In this document: positions 15,916-22,848 of the stretch, one piece after another | How positions within the stretch are numbered: the first letter of the stretch is position 1 | Layout: every line of letters begins with the position of its first letter | NCBI GenBank assembly: GCA_021848765.1 | Contig: JAJZTU010000012.1 | Coordinates: 1 to 22,848 of the forward strand | Length of the DNA: 22,848 nucleotides | Reading direction: 5' to 3' | Source: Bacillota bacterium | Lineage (GTDB): Bacteria > Bacillota > GCA-003054495 > Carboxydocellales > JAJZTU01 | Made by a program: the position numbers and the translations under genes | The notes under the pieces: model-generated | Told to the model about the DNA's origin: nothing | Seen by the model: only the letters and a program-made list of their open reading frames with translations | The model's database searches: none

Positions 15916-16950
15916 TTAAACAAGCTTGGCAAAGGAGTCTAAAAAACTGCGCCGGTCCCTATTCATCTTTATCGACCTCTCCAGCCTACTGATGGACTCC
16001 TTCTCCGTCCTACCGATATCTTCCCGGTAATAGGTCCATGCTACCTGCCAAAAATCTTGGGGAAACATCATAAACGCCAGCATCACTTTAAGCTCTTTTT
16101 GCCATAAGGGGTAGTGCTTGTGATAGTACCGTAAAATTTTTTCCGCTACGGAGATATCCCAATTATGTTTTTTCATATTCCGGATGACCAGGCTGGCCAG
16201 ATCATGAATCCTCATATCACAAAGACAGTAGTCAAAGTCAATAAGATACCCCTGTCCGTCCTTGATAATCACATTATGATAGGCCATATCATGATGGCAA
16301 AAACAGGACTCCCGCTGAGCTATCCTGACCAGTTCCCAATAAGCGGTATCTGCCAAAGCTTTCTGGGCCTCCCGGGCTTCCTCATAGAAGCCGCTTACCT
16401 CCCTGAGGAACATGCGGTCAAACTTGGTTTTCTCCCGCTTCCCTTTGGCTTCCCACATAAATTCAAGTAACTGCTCACCCCTCCGGTGAAAATTCTCAGG
16501 CCAGCGGCCCAGTTCTGTCTTGACATAACTTCCCGGAAGAGGTTGCAGTCCCCGGGAAGCCATGTGCAATTCGGCCAGGGTTTTGACCGTTGCCTGGAGA
16601 TCCCTTTCTGAGCCATAGTCAGCCTCACGCCCATTAATCCATTCAGTAACAAAATAGGACCTCCCTCCCAGCGAAACAAAAGGCAAACCATCTTTGGTGA
16701 GGTTAATCCGGGCCAACCTGGTAAACTCCCTGGAAAATAAATGCTCCATTACCGAAAACATAAAAAGCAGTTCACCCATGGGATAATGAACACCCTTCAG
16801 GGCCTTGACCCCCGAACTGGTAGTAAGCCGAAATACTGCCTTACGCAACGGTTTGATATTTTGTACCTGAAAGTCGTAGTGAGGCAGGATACCGGGGTCG
16901 AAGTCATACTGACTCAAATCATCTATTATCTCCATATTTGGGCCACCCAT
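15916..16950 (-). CDS. CotS-family spore coat protein, kinase motifs intact
   Basis: This 344-residue protein belongs to the CotS family, which has the aminoglycoside phosphotransferase/choline kinase fold. The ATP-anchoring lysine is probably Lys52 (VKALKGV). The catalytic loop is CHHDMAYHN, with His219, Asp221 and Asn226, and the metal-binding DFD is at 238-240 (YLIDFDYC). The family signature in the C-terminal third is present (NWDISVAEKIL and MFPQDFW). All key residues are kept, so phosphotransfer is possible; substrate unknown. The ATG at 16950 has AAAGGAGG 10 bases upstream; the open frame extends further but without a site. It is the last gene of the manC operon, 32 bases behind the unknown gene. 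CotS of Bacillus is a mother-cell coat protein. Confidence 0.88.
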   Translation of the reverse strand: MGGPNMEIIDDLSQYDFDPGILPHYDFQVQNIKPLRKAVFRLTTSSGVKALKGVHYPMGELLFMFSVMEHLFSREFTRLARINLTKDGLPFVSLGGRSYFVTEWINGREADYGSERDLQATVKTLAELHMASRGLQPLPGSYVKTELGRWPENFHRRGEQLLEFMWEAKGKREKTKFDRMFLREVSGFYEEAREAQKALADTAYWELVRIAQRESCFCHHDMAYHNVIIKDGQGYLIDFDYCLCDMRIHDLASLVIRNMKKHNWDISVAEKILRYYHKHYPLWQKELKVMLAFMMFPQDFWQVAWTYYREDIGRTEKESISRLERSIKMNRDRRSFLDSFAKLV

Positions 16951-16982
16951 AGGGTTTGATCCTCCTTTTTCGCAAACCACTT

Positions 16983-17501
16983 TTAGGCCTTAATGCCCCA
17001 CCATAGGTGCTTAGGCAAAGGATTGGCAAAAGGCTGTACCGGTTGAATAGGTAACAACCAATCCTCCGGGGGACCTTCCCCGGACTCTTCCGGAGCAGCA
17101 AGCGTTTCCGTCCCAAATACATCCAGGACATTAAACCTTCCCTCCAGGAGGGTTTCCCCCTCCCGTGCGGATACTCTCAGCTTCCATTGGCCCTTTGGTT
17201 TATTGTTCAACTCTCCCTGTACACCGGGTAGAAAACCGGTATATCGCTTTAATCCTTTGGCATTCCCCTGAGATTGCTTCAAGTTTAAGGCAATACCGGT
17301 ATCCTCCCAGGGAGCTAAAACAGCCAGGTCAGGTTCACCTGAATAAATTTCTCCCGGAAAGTACAAAGAAATGTCCGGTGGGTTTCCATTTCGTCTTTGG
17401 ATCAGGGCATGACCGGTTGCCCTGGCCGGCCCCCTACTACCGGAATCCGCAGGCTCGTATAAAGGAACAATAATATACTTGTATTCGTTTTCCGCAGTCA
17501 C
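16983..17501 (-). CDS. Unknown protein between manC and cotS
   Basis: I do not recognise this 172-residue protein. It is Pro- and Gly-rich, has no Cys, no signal peptide and no membrane segment. Residues 26-105 may form a beta-rich module (ATGHALIQRRNGNPPDISLYF, GFLPGVQGEL, KGQWKLRV, LLEGRFNVLDVF). The last 35 residues are acidic then Pro-rich and end in LWWGIKA. There is a loose resemblance in style to the beta-rich part of the collagen-like protein (GQW and a FNVxD/FNP segment), which is not strong enough to claim homology. The GTG start at 17501 lies 9 bases after AAGGA. Spacings of 57 bases from manC and 32 to cotS suggest one operon, so a coat or surface role is inferred. Confidence 0.7.
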   Translation of the reverse strand: MTAENEYKYIIVPLYEPADSGSRGPARATGHALIQRRNGNPPDISLYFPGEIYSGEPDLAVLAPWEDTGIALNLKQSQGNAKGLKRYTGFLPGVQGELNNKPKGQWKLRVSAREGETLLEGRFNVLDVFGTETLAAPEESGEGPPEDWLLPIQPVQPFANPLPKHLWWGIKA

Positions 17502-17558
17502 GACTTCCCATCCTTCCGTATTGCTTCTCCAAATACCCTTATCTTGGCAGAATACTCC

Positions 17559-18641
17559 CTACCAAAACTTTCGAAGTTCAGGCGACTTTACCAGTTTTAC
17601 CAGTTCCTTCACTTCCTGGTCCCTGTCCCGCTTGCAAACCATCACCACATCCCGGGTCTGAACCACTATCAAATCTTCAATCCCCAAGGTTGCCACCAGT
17701 TTGCTGTCACCTCCGATGATAATGCAGTTACTGGTATCAATCCCCACATGAAGGCCTCTAACTGAATTACCATAGCTATCCCGTGGCAGCATGGTTCCAA
17801 GGACCGACCAGCTTCCTACATCATCCCAGCCGCAATCACAGGGTATGACCAGGATATTGTCCGCTTTTTCCATAATGCCGAAATCTATAGAAATCTTCTC
17901 CATATCACGATAGCACTTCCGTATTTCACTGTCCTGTTCCGGTGTCCCGATGAATTTGCTAATTCGATCCAGGCTTCTGGCCAATTTGGGCATATGCTCA
18001 GCAATGGCCTCCAGCATTACATCCACCCGGCAAATAAATATCCCACTGTTCCAGAGATAATTTCCCGCTGCCAGATATTCCTGAGCCCGCTCCAGATTTG
18101 GCTTCTCGGTGAACCCAGCGGCCCGGTACACTCGTTTTCCACTACTTGGCATTCCATCCCTAATTTCGCCCTGCTTAATATAGCCATAACCGGTTTTAGG
18201 TTCAGTGGGACTTATTCCCAGGGTCACAATACAATCAGTTACCGTGGCTGTTTGTACTGCTGCCCTAACGGTATCCAAAAATTCCTCTTCCCTGGAAATG
18301 TGGTGGTCTGACGGCACGATAACCATTACACCTTCCTTGCGGACATTGGACAGAAAGGTGGTGGCCAGACCGATACATGAGGCGGTATCCCTACGCATAG
18401 GCTCAACAATGATATTTGCTGGAGGTAAAGAAGTCAGTTGGGTATTGACCCTATTGGAATAGCGTTTATTGGTAACTACATAAATCTGATGGTCGGGGAC
18501 CAGGGCGCTAAACCGCCTGTGGGTTGCCTGGAGCAAGCTCTCCTCCTGATTGAACTCCAGGAACTGCTTCGGAAACCTGGAACGGCTCTTGGGCCAAAAT
18601 CGCGTTCCTGTACCCCCAGCCATAATAACGGGGAAAATCAT
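17559..18641 (-). CDS. manC: Mannose-1-phosphate guanylyltransferase
   Basis: This 360-residue enzyme makes GDP-mannose from mannose 1-phosphate and GTP. The nucleotidyltransferase signature GGTGTRFWPKSRSRFPKQFL spans residues 9-28. EPMRRDTA (80-87) with PSDHHI (110-115), TGYGYI (150-155) and FTEKP (177-181) complete the type seen in ManC/RfbM. It has the length of the single-domain form and lacks a C-terminal phosphomannose isomerase domain. The ATG start has GAGGAGG 10 bases upstream. It is the first gene of an operon with an unknown gene and cotS. A sigma-K-like promoter about 75 bases upstream suggests that GDP-mannose is made in the mother cell late in sporulation, consistent with coat glycan synthesis. 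This link is inference; the enzyme assignment is firm. Confidence 0.94.
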   Translation of the reverse strand: MIFPVIMAGGTGTRFWPKSRSRFPKQFLEFNQEESLLQATHRRFSALVPDHQIYVVTNKRYSNRVNTQLTSLPPANIIVEPMRRDTASCIGLATTFLSNVRKEGVMVIVPSDHHISREEEFLDTVRAAVQTATVTDCIVTLGISPTEPKTGYGYIKQGEIRDGMPSSGKRVYRAAGFTEKPNLERAQEYLAAGNYLWNSGIFICRVDVMLEAIAEHMPKLARSLDRISKFIGTPEQDSEIRKCYRDMEKISIDFGIMEKADNILVIPCDCGWDDVGSWSVLGTMLPRDSYGNSVRGLHVGIDTSNCIIIGGDSKLVATLGIEDLIVVQTRDVVMVCKRDRDQEVKELVKLVKSPELRKFW

Positions 18642-18715
18642 TTAGCTAAAACCTCCTCTACCTCGGGCAAACAGTTTAAACAAAAATCTCGGGAAAATCT
18701 CCTATGGAGTATTTC

Positions 18716-18743
18716 ATCATATGAATTCCCCGGGTGAGGGGTG
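18716..18743 (-). promoter_or_regulatory. Sigma-K-like promoter of the manC operon
   Basis: On the minus strand CAC (plus 18741-18743) is followed after exactly 17 bases by CATATGAT (plus 18716-18723), fitting AC-N17-CATANNNT. It shares CACCCCT at the -35 and TTCATAT at the -10 with the promoter at 10376-10403, and its spacer also has a C-run followed by a G-run. Confidence 0.7.
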
Positions 18744-18796
18744 ACAGCTTTCTACATCAGGGCTAATCGACCGGGCTAATTGGGCATTTCATCCAT

Positions 18797-18825
18797 ACCA
18801 CATTCAGCAAGCAGTGCATAAGATA
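18797..18825 (+). promoter_or_regulatory. Sigma-K-like promoter candidate for the Met-rich repeat gene
   Basis: CATAAGATA at 18817-18825 fully matches the sigma-K -10 pattern CATANNNTA. An AC dinucleotide at 18797-18798 is 18 bases upstream, one more than the ideal spacing. It lies about 37 bases before the gene start. Confidence 0.5.
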
Positions 18826-18861
18826 TGGTGAATCCGCAAATTAAAAAGGAGGAGTGTGAAC

Positions 18862-19461
18862 ATGGGAGACAAAAAGCCTGCTCGTAGAGAGCGGGAAATG
18901 CACCACATGATGGAGGAAATGTGCCAACATATGTACAGCAATATCTATCAAATTATGTGCTCCATGATGCACCAGATGTGTATGCACCTTTCCTGTCTAA
19001 TGGAAAACCAAACACACCGGCTGATGCAGGCCATGATGCCTGGGCATATGGCCGGAGGAATGGCAGATATGCCTGATCCTATGGGCCATGGTATGCCCAT
19101 GATGCCTGAACATATGGGCTGCGGTATGCCTATGATGCCTGAACATATGGGCCATGGTATGCCCATGATGCCTGAACATATGGGCTATGGTATGCCTATG
19201 ATGCCCATGCACTGTTATCCGCCCATGACGCATATCCCGTATGAAATTCCCTGTGAAAAGCCGGTAATTCCCTGTCCGACCTTTCCGCCCTGTCCGACCA
19301 CAGCGGCGCCAACGACAACCCTGCCACCCACCACCACAGTAGCGCCTACCACAACTTTACCGCCTACTACTACTGTCCTGCCCACTGTAACCTTGCCGTA
19401 TGAATATATTCCACCGGAAACCTACACCCCGGTCTTCCCCACCCTGCCTGCTAAGGGTTAA
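18862..19461 (+). CDS. Met/His/Pro-rich repeat protein with Thr-Pro tail, probable coat protein
   Basis: This 199-residue low-complexity protein has four regions. Residues 1-60 are rich in Met, His and Cys (HHMMEEMCQHMYS, MCSMMHQMCMHLSC) and look helical. Residues 74-117 are four tandem 11-residue units of the type MGHGMPMMPEH. Residues 118-147 are Pro/Cys-rich. Residues 149-178 are Thr/Pro-rich with two identical 12-residue units APTTTLPPTTTV. No signal peptide or known domain is seen. The many Met, His and Cys residues could bind metal or resist oxidation; the Thr/Pro part could be an O-glycosylation target for the mannose pathway next door (inference). The ATG at 18862 sits 9 bases behind AAGGAGG; GTG 18856 is too close to that site. 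A sigma-K-like promoter precedes it. Confidence 0.8.
   Translation: MGDKKPARREREMHHMMEEMCQHMYSNIYQIMCSMMHQMCMHLSCLMENQTHRLMQAMMPGHMAGGMADMPDPMGHGMPMMPEHMGCGMPMMPEHMGHGMPMMPEHMGYGMPMMPMHCYPPMTHIPYEIPCEKPVIPCPTFPPCPTTAAPTTTLPPTTTVAPTTTLPPTTTVLPTVTLPYEYIPPETYTPVFPTLPAKG
19081..19212 (+). repeat. Four tandem 33-base repeats with a 66-base super-period
   Basis: Units start at 19081, 19114, 19147 and 19180, each encoding MGxGMPMMPEH with x = His, Cys, His, Tyr. Units 1 and 3 are identical in DNA, while 2 and 4 share changes (GGCT and CCTATG), so the array probably arose by duplicating a 66-base dimer. The end of unit 4 has diverged. Confidence 0.92.
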
Positions 19462-19479
19462 TCCGCAAAAAACGCTCAA

Positions 19480-19512
19480 AATACCCAGGCTCAAGTCCTG
19501 GGTATTATTTTT
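19480..19512. terminator. Bidirectional terminator between convergent transcription units
   Basis: A perfect 10-base-pair stem (19480-19489 with 19497-19506) with a 7-base loop is followed by ATTTTT on the plus strand and, after a few bases, by a run of six T on the minus strand. It can serve both the Met-rich repeat gene and the three-gene cotS-like operon. Confidence 0.85.
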
Positions 19513-19542
19513 GCCTTTAATTTAGCGGTTTGGCTTTGTTGA

Positions 19543-20634
19543 CTACATTTCCAGTTCTAAGCCCAACTTGCGTTCCGTCACAAGTCTCCACAGCAATTGT
19601 TTCCGCAGGTCTTCCTGCAACAACTCCTGCTGGAACTTTCCTGCTAACTTGGCCTCTTCCTCCATGTCTCCCCCTGGTCCGGAAACTTCTAAAAATCGAT
19701 AGAGCCGGTGGGGGAAAGCCAGATAAGCGACAATCGCTTTCTGTTCCAACTCATCCAGCGGCCTTATACAGCTATACCAATCCATAATCTGCCGGGCTAT
19801 AGTAATATCCCATTGGTACTTAGGTAAAGCACGCCCCATCAGTCTGGCTAAATCATGTACCTGAACATCATAAACACAGTGGTCCAAATCTACCAGAAAC
19901 GCCCCGCGTCCCTTTTTGCTGTGGATAAGGTTGCTCCCTGTGTAGCTCCGGTGGCTAATTGTCCGGCTCTTGCGGTCCCTTTCCACCAATTCCCGAAAGT
20001 TGGCCTGTTCTAAAAGCCTAAGCGCCTGGATAGCCCAGCCATAAATACTGGAAGCTTTGCTGCTTACCAATTGGGCCAGTTGGTTGCCAAGACTGGTTCT
20101 ACTCTCATAACCTCTGGCCACTTCCTGAATTCTACCGGCTCTTTCCTCAAATACCTTTTGCCAAATTCCCCATTCCTGCCGGATTGGTTCCTCCCTGGGC
20201 CCCCCTGATTCGCGTTTCCTGGGAGTGAACTCTCTGGCCGCCTGGTGAAATTCAGCCAGGGTAAACACTGCCTCCTCCAGGTGAGGAAGCTTGGCTAAAC
20301 TGCATTCCTTGCCCTCAATCCAGTCAGTCAGGTAATAAAAATTTAACCCATCATGAATAAAGTGGTCGCCGAACTTGGTAACGATAAACCTGGCTATCCT
20401 TCTGAAACCATGGTTGGCTGTATGCTCCAAAACCTGCCGGACAAAATCCAATTCCTCCCTGGTACATCTGGCCAGCTTCAGAAATCTGTCTCCCCGGTCA
20501 GTCGCTACCTTCCACGCCCGGGGTCCTCCCTTGATTTTTTTTACGGCTCGCAGGTCATATTCCCGCAGGATTACGTCCTCCAAGTACTTGAATTCTGCAT
20601 CCTGTTGAGGGTCCTTTGTTTTTTTTCCGGCCAT
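19543..20634 (-). CDS. CotS-like coat protein lacking the catalytic aspartate
   Basis: This 363-residue protein aligns with the neighbouring CotS proteins through the whole length, including YLTDWIEGKE (101-110), HDLARL and YQWDITIARQIM plus AFPHRLY in the C-terminal third. Lys53 (FLKLAR) may anchor ATP. In the catalytic loop SHRSYTGSN, His228 and Asn235 remain but the catalytic Asp is Ser230; the metal site is DLD at 249-251. Phosphotransfer is thus unlikely unless another residue substitutes. The ATG at 20634 has AGGAGG 8 bases upstream; an ORF extension to 20781 lies inside the previous gene. It is the third gene of a cotS-like operon, 22 bases behind the second. A structural or scaffolding role in the coat is likely (inference). 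Confidence 0.85.
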   Translation of the reverse strand: MAGKKTKDPQQDAEFKYLEDVILREYDLRAVKKIKGGPRAWKVATDRGDRFLKLARCTREELDFVRQVLEHTANHGFRRIARFIVTKFGDHFIHDGLNFYYLTDWIEGKECSLAKLPHLEEAVFTLAEFHQAAREFTPRKRESGGPREEPIRQEWGIWQKVFEERAGRIQEVARGYESRTSLGNQLAQLVSSKASSIYGWAIQALRLLEQANFRELVERDRKSRTISHRSYTGSNLIHSKKGRGAFLVDLDHCVYDVQVHDLARLMGRALPKYQWDITIARQIMDWYSCIRPLDELEQKAIVAYLAFPHRLYRFLEVSGPGGDMEEEAKLAGKFQQELLQEDLRKQLLWRLVTERKLGLELEM

Positions 20635-20656
20635 ATGACACTCCTCCTGACCAATT

Positions 20657-21682
20657 CTATTTCCTCCCAACCGTTTCAATTTCCCGGGCCATCTCCTGCA
20701 GGAATATCTGTCTCCCCTGTTCGCCTTGTACCAGGCATTGCAATTCCTGTTTAAGCTGATTGTGAGGCCAGACTCCCTCATTGTACCTCCTGACCAACCT
20801 CCACCAGTCGTGGGGAAAGGTAAGCAAAGCCAGTAGCATCCACCTGTCCTCAGCAGTCAGAGGATAAACCTCTGCATAGACTCTTAGCAGGGGCTTTACC
20901 TTTGTCCAATCCCAACCTGTCTGGGGTAAAGCCTTGCGGAGAAACCGCCCGACATCTGCTACAGGTAACTCCAGGGCGCAATATTCAAAGTCAATAATAT
21001 GTACCTTCCCAAACCTGTCAATAATCAGGTTATGATGGACTAAATCACGGTGGCATAGGCAGCGCCTGGCTCTGGCCCCTTCCACCTGCAGTAGGTAATT
21101 TCCTCTGTGATCAAGCAATTCTAAAGCTTGCACTCCCTGCCTTAACAGTTCAGGGAGTATTGGCCGCATTACTGTAAAAAAATCCTGAGCAGCCGCATCC
21201 ACCCACTCTTCTACCAGGTCCCGCAGCTCCTCCAAACCCCTTTTCCAACGCAGCGGCCATTGGCCAAGCACGTTTCTTACCCACTCCCCTTCCGGTAGGC
21301 AGAATCCCACAGCCGCCCTGTGCAGCCTTCCCATGATATCCGCTGCCAACACCAAATCCTCCCGGCACTTAAAGTCAGCTTCCTTACCCTCAATCCATGG
21401 ACTTAACACATACCCGGCTTCTCCCTGAATGTAGAGGGGCTCTCCGGTTTTGGTCAGTAAAAAGGGCACAGCCGCCTCAAATCCCTTACTGTTGAGGTAT
21501 TCTACTACCCGAAAAGCAAACTGAATCTTTTCCCTGGCGGGAATTACCCGCTTCAAGGCATAGCTACCCGTGGAAGTATCAACCTTAACTACTTTCCTCA
21601 CCCGCTCCAGGTGTTCTACCCGGAGGTTAAATGCTAAAAAAACTTCCTTGGGAACCTCTACGGGAATATCCGTACCGGCCAT
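20657..21682 (-). CDS. CotS-family spore coat protein, kinase motifs intact
   Basis: This 341-residue CotS-family member keeps all canonical residues of the aminoglycoside phosphotransferase fold: Lys44 (YALKRV), the catalytic loop CHRDLVHHN with His211, Asp213 and Asn218, and DFE at 231-233 (IIDFEYC). Family signatures PWIEGKEADF (95-104) and TGWDWTKVKPLLRVY with LTFPHDWW in the C-terminal part are present. It is the middle gene between two degenerate paralogs, which raises the possibility that it is the only active kinase of that operon. The ATG at 21682 has AAGGAG 8 bases upstream; the GTG 9 bases before it overlaps the site. The substrate is unknown; coat sugars, proteins or small molecules are all possible. 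Confidence 0.88.
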   Translation of the reverse strand: MAGTDIPVEVPKEVFLAFNLRVEHLERVRKVVKVDTSTGSYALKRVIPAREKIQFAFRVVEYLNSKGFEAAVPFLLTKTGEPLYIQGEAGYVLSPWIEGKEADFKCREDLVLAADIMGRLHRAAVGFCLPEGEWVRNVLGQWPLRWKRGLEELRDLVEEWVDAAAQDFFTVMRPILPELLRQGVQALELLDHRGNYLLQVEGARARRCLCHRDLVHHNLIIDRFGKVHIIDFEYCALELPVADVGRFLRKALPQTGWDWTKVKPLLRVYAEVYPLTAEDRWMLLALLTFPHDWWRLVRRYNEGVWPHNQLKQELQCLVQGEQGRQIFLQEMAREIETVGRK

Positions 21683-21729
21683 TAAGGTCACTCCTTGCCT
21701 GTCTTCCCCGATATCAGGAGGTACAACCC

Positions 21730-22782
21730 CTATCCACCGGAGGCATACTGCTGCAACCGGTTCAAAAACCCTACCCTTTCTCCCTCAGAACGGATAGTGC
21801 GCTTTAGCCTGTCAGCAACTTCGGCATTTTCACCCTTACCTTTTCTGTAATATTTCCTACCATACAACCAAAACTTCCGGGGAAAAGTCAGCAGCGCCAG
21901 TAATGCCTTTTTCTCCGCGACCGAAAGCGGCCTGATTGTCTCATATTCCTCTAAAATTGTTTTGGCTTTCGTCCAATCCCAGTGATTTCCGCTGCATACC
22001 TTCCGCAAAAGCCTTGATAAATCATAAACCCTGAGGTCACATATACAGTAGTCAAAACCTGTGATTACTAATTTGCCTTCCTGGCGCAGGATGTGCTTGT
22101 TTCCAACATCCCGGAAACAAAATGTACCCAATTGGCTTTCCTGTTCCACCAATTCCAGGTATTCCGGGCCGGAAAGCAGATCAGCTGCTTGCTCTCCCTG
22201 ACCCAGGTAATAGTCCAGATTTTCCAAATACAGCTTATTGATTTTCTCCTTAGGCCCATTGGCCCTGGCCTGCTCACCGAATTCCTGAAGCTCACGCAGG
22301 CGAAACCTGAATTTATCCGGCCACTGCCCCCAGGCCTCCAAACGGGCGCTTCCCTCAGCGGGTTGAAAACCTTCAGCAGCCAAATGCAGTTTTCCCAGCA
22401 GCCGGGCGACCTCCTGAGCCTGGTCGGTCCGGGAAAACGAGCAAGGGCGTCCATGCAGCCATTCTGTAAGGTAGAAGGCCAGCCCAGGTTCCAAAAAACT
22501 AAAGGCTTGCCCATGTTTGTTTCTGATCATTCTGGTTCCGTCCCTTAGTCCCTTTTGGGCCAGGTGTTCCATCACTGAATGGATGAACAGCAATCTTGCC
22601 TCACTGTATCTCACCAAGTGAAGACACCGAATACCTCTGTCAGTTATAAGCCGCCAAACCCCATTCCCCTGTTCCCCGGCTCCGTCCAGCTCGAGGTCAT
22701 AGTCCGCCATTAACTCTGCTATTTCCTGAAGGGTCAGGCTGGGCGGCCATCCTTTAGAGTTGCTTATGCCATCTCTCGCCAC
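21730..22782 (-). CDS. CotS-like pseudokinase
   Basis: This 350-residue protein has the full CotS layout, including FYLTEWLHGRP (103-113), YCICDLRVYDLSRLLR (245-260), HWDWTKAKTILEEYE and LTFPRKFW. Almost every catalytic feature is altered. The ATP-anchoring lysine position reads CLHLV (His55). The loop reads CFRDVGNKH, so the His becomes Phe223 and the metal-binding Asn becomes His230, with only Asp225 kept. The DFD motif is GFD (Gly242). The frame is intact and conserved elsewhere, so it is probably a functional pseudokinase and not a decaying gene. The GTG start at 22782 has AAAGGAG 8 bases upstream. It is the first gene of the three-gene operon in this window; an incomplete sigma-K-like -10 lies at the right edge. 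Confidence 0.85.
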   Translation of the reverse strand: MARDGISNSKGWPPSLTLQEIAELMADYDLELDGAGEQGNGVWRLITDRGIRCLHLVRYSEARLLFIHSVMEHLAQKGLRDGTRMIRNKHGQAFSFLEPGLAFYLTEWLHGRPCSFSRTDQAQEVARLLGKLHLAAEGFQPAEGSARLEAWGQWPDKFRFRLRELQEFGEQARANGPKEKINKLYLENLDYYLGQGEQAADLLSGPEYLELVEQESQLGTFCFRDVGNKHILRQEGKLVITGFDYCICDLRVYDLSRLLRKVCSGNHWDWTKAKTILEEYETIRPLSVAEKKALLALLTFPRKFWLYGRKYYRKGKGENAEVADRLKRTIRSEGERVGFLNRLQQYASGG

Positions 22783-22848
22783 ATTGCCAACTCCTTTCCT
22801 TAAGAACGTGACCCCATGTACACTTACTTCATCAATAATTTTATGAAG

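Noticed and set aside
19081..19212. Possible CRISPR array because of regular 33-base repeats
   Set aside because: The units are directly adjacent with no spacers, stay in frame and encode a protein; no cas genes are present.
18948..19233. Two minus-strand open frames opposite the 33-base repeats
   Set aside because: Their repeats merely mirror the plus-strand array and they have no start signals; the plus-strand gene has a clear AAGGAGG site.
20634..20781. N-terminal extension of the third cotS-like gene
   Set aside because: It lies inside the end of the previous gene and has no ribosome site; ATG 20634 has an ideal one.
22838..22845. CATAAAAT on the minus strand as a sigma-K -10 for the first cotS-like gene
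   Set aside because: The -35 position is beyond the window, so the match cannot be tested; not listed as a feature.

Overview
The window looks like a chromosomal segment of an endospore-forming, Gram-positive anaerobe of the clostridial/Peptococcaceae type. This is inferred from four CotS-family spore-coat paralogs, a LysM protein resembling SipL/SpoVID, strong AGGAGG-type ribosome binding sites, and promoter candidates of the mother-cell sigma-K class. The exact genus cannot be read from the sequence.

Region 1 (1-7434, all minus strand) is a four-gene phage-defence cassette. In transcription order it holds a 1084-residue SNF2-like helicase, a DUF4391 protein, a beta-class type III-like DNA methyltransferase (Mod) and a type III restriction subunit (Res). 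Res runs off the left edge, so its C-terminal nuclease part is not visible. The four genes overlap or sit 11-12 bases apart and were probably acquired as a unit. The block is visibly AT-richer than the rest and starts just beyond a tRNA-Pro(GGG) gene (7647-7723), which has its own sigma-A promoter and a terminator.

Region 2 (7773-10286, minus) holds an HTH protein with an internal gapless duplication, a GT4 glycosyltransferase and a 90-residue Met/Tyr/Cys/His/Lys-rich protein. The last has a sigma-K-like promoter. A phosphoglucomutase/phosphomannomutase gene (10496-11902, plus) is divergent from it.

Region 3 (11961-18641, mostly minus) holds a collagen-like protein, a tiny two-helix membrane protein (plus strand), a LysM coat-morphogenesis candidate coupled to a TIM-barrel protein, and an apparent operon manC - unknown protein - cotS. 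That operon starts at a second sigma-K-like promoter almost matching the first.

Region 4 (18862-22782) holds a Met-rich repeat protein on the plus strand and three tandem CotS-like genes on the minus strand. The two transcription units converge on one bidirectional terminator. Two of the three CotS paralogs have lost key kinase residues.

Taken together, regions 2-4 read as a spore-envelope module. PMM/PGM and ManC could supply GDP-mannose, GT4 could transfer sugar, CotS-type kinase-fold proteins (active-looking and degenerate) could modify or scaffold the coat, and several low-complexity Met-, Gly- or Thr/Pro-rich proteins could be structural parts. The grouping and promoters are visible in the sequence; the joint function is inference.
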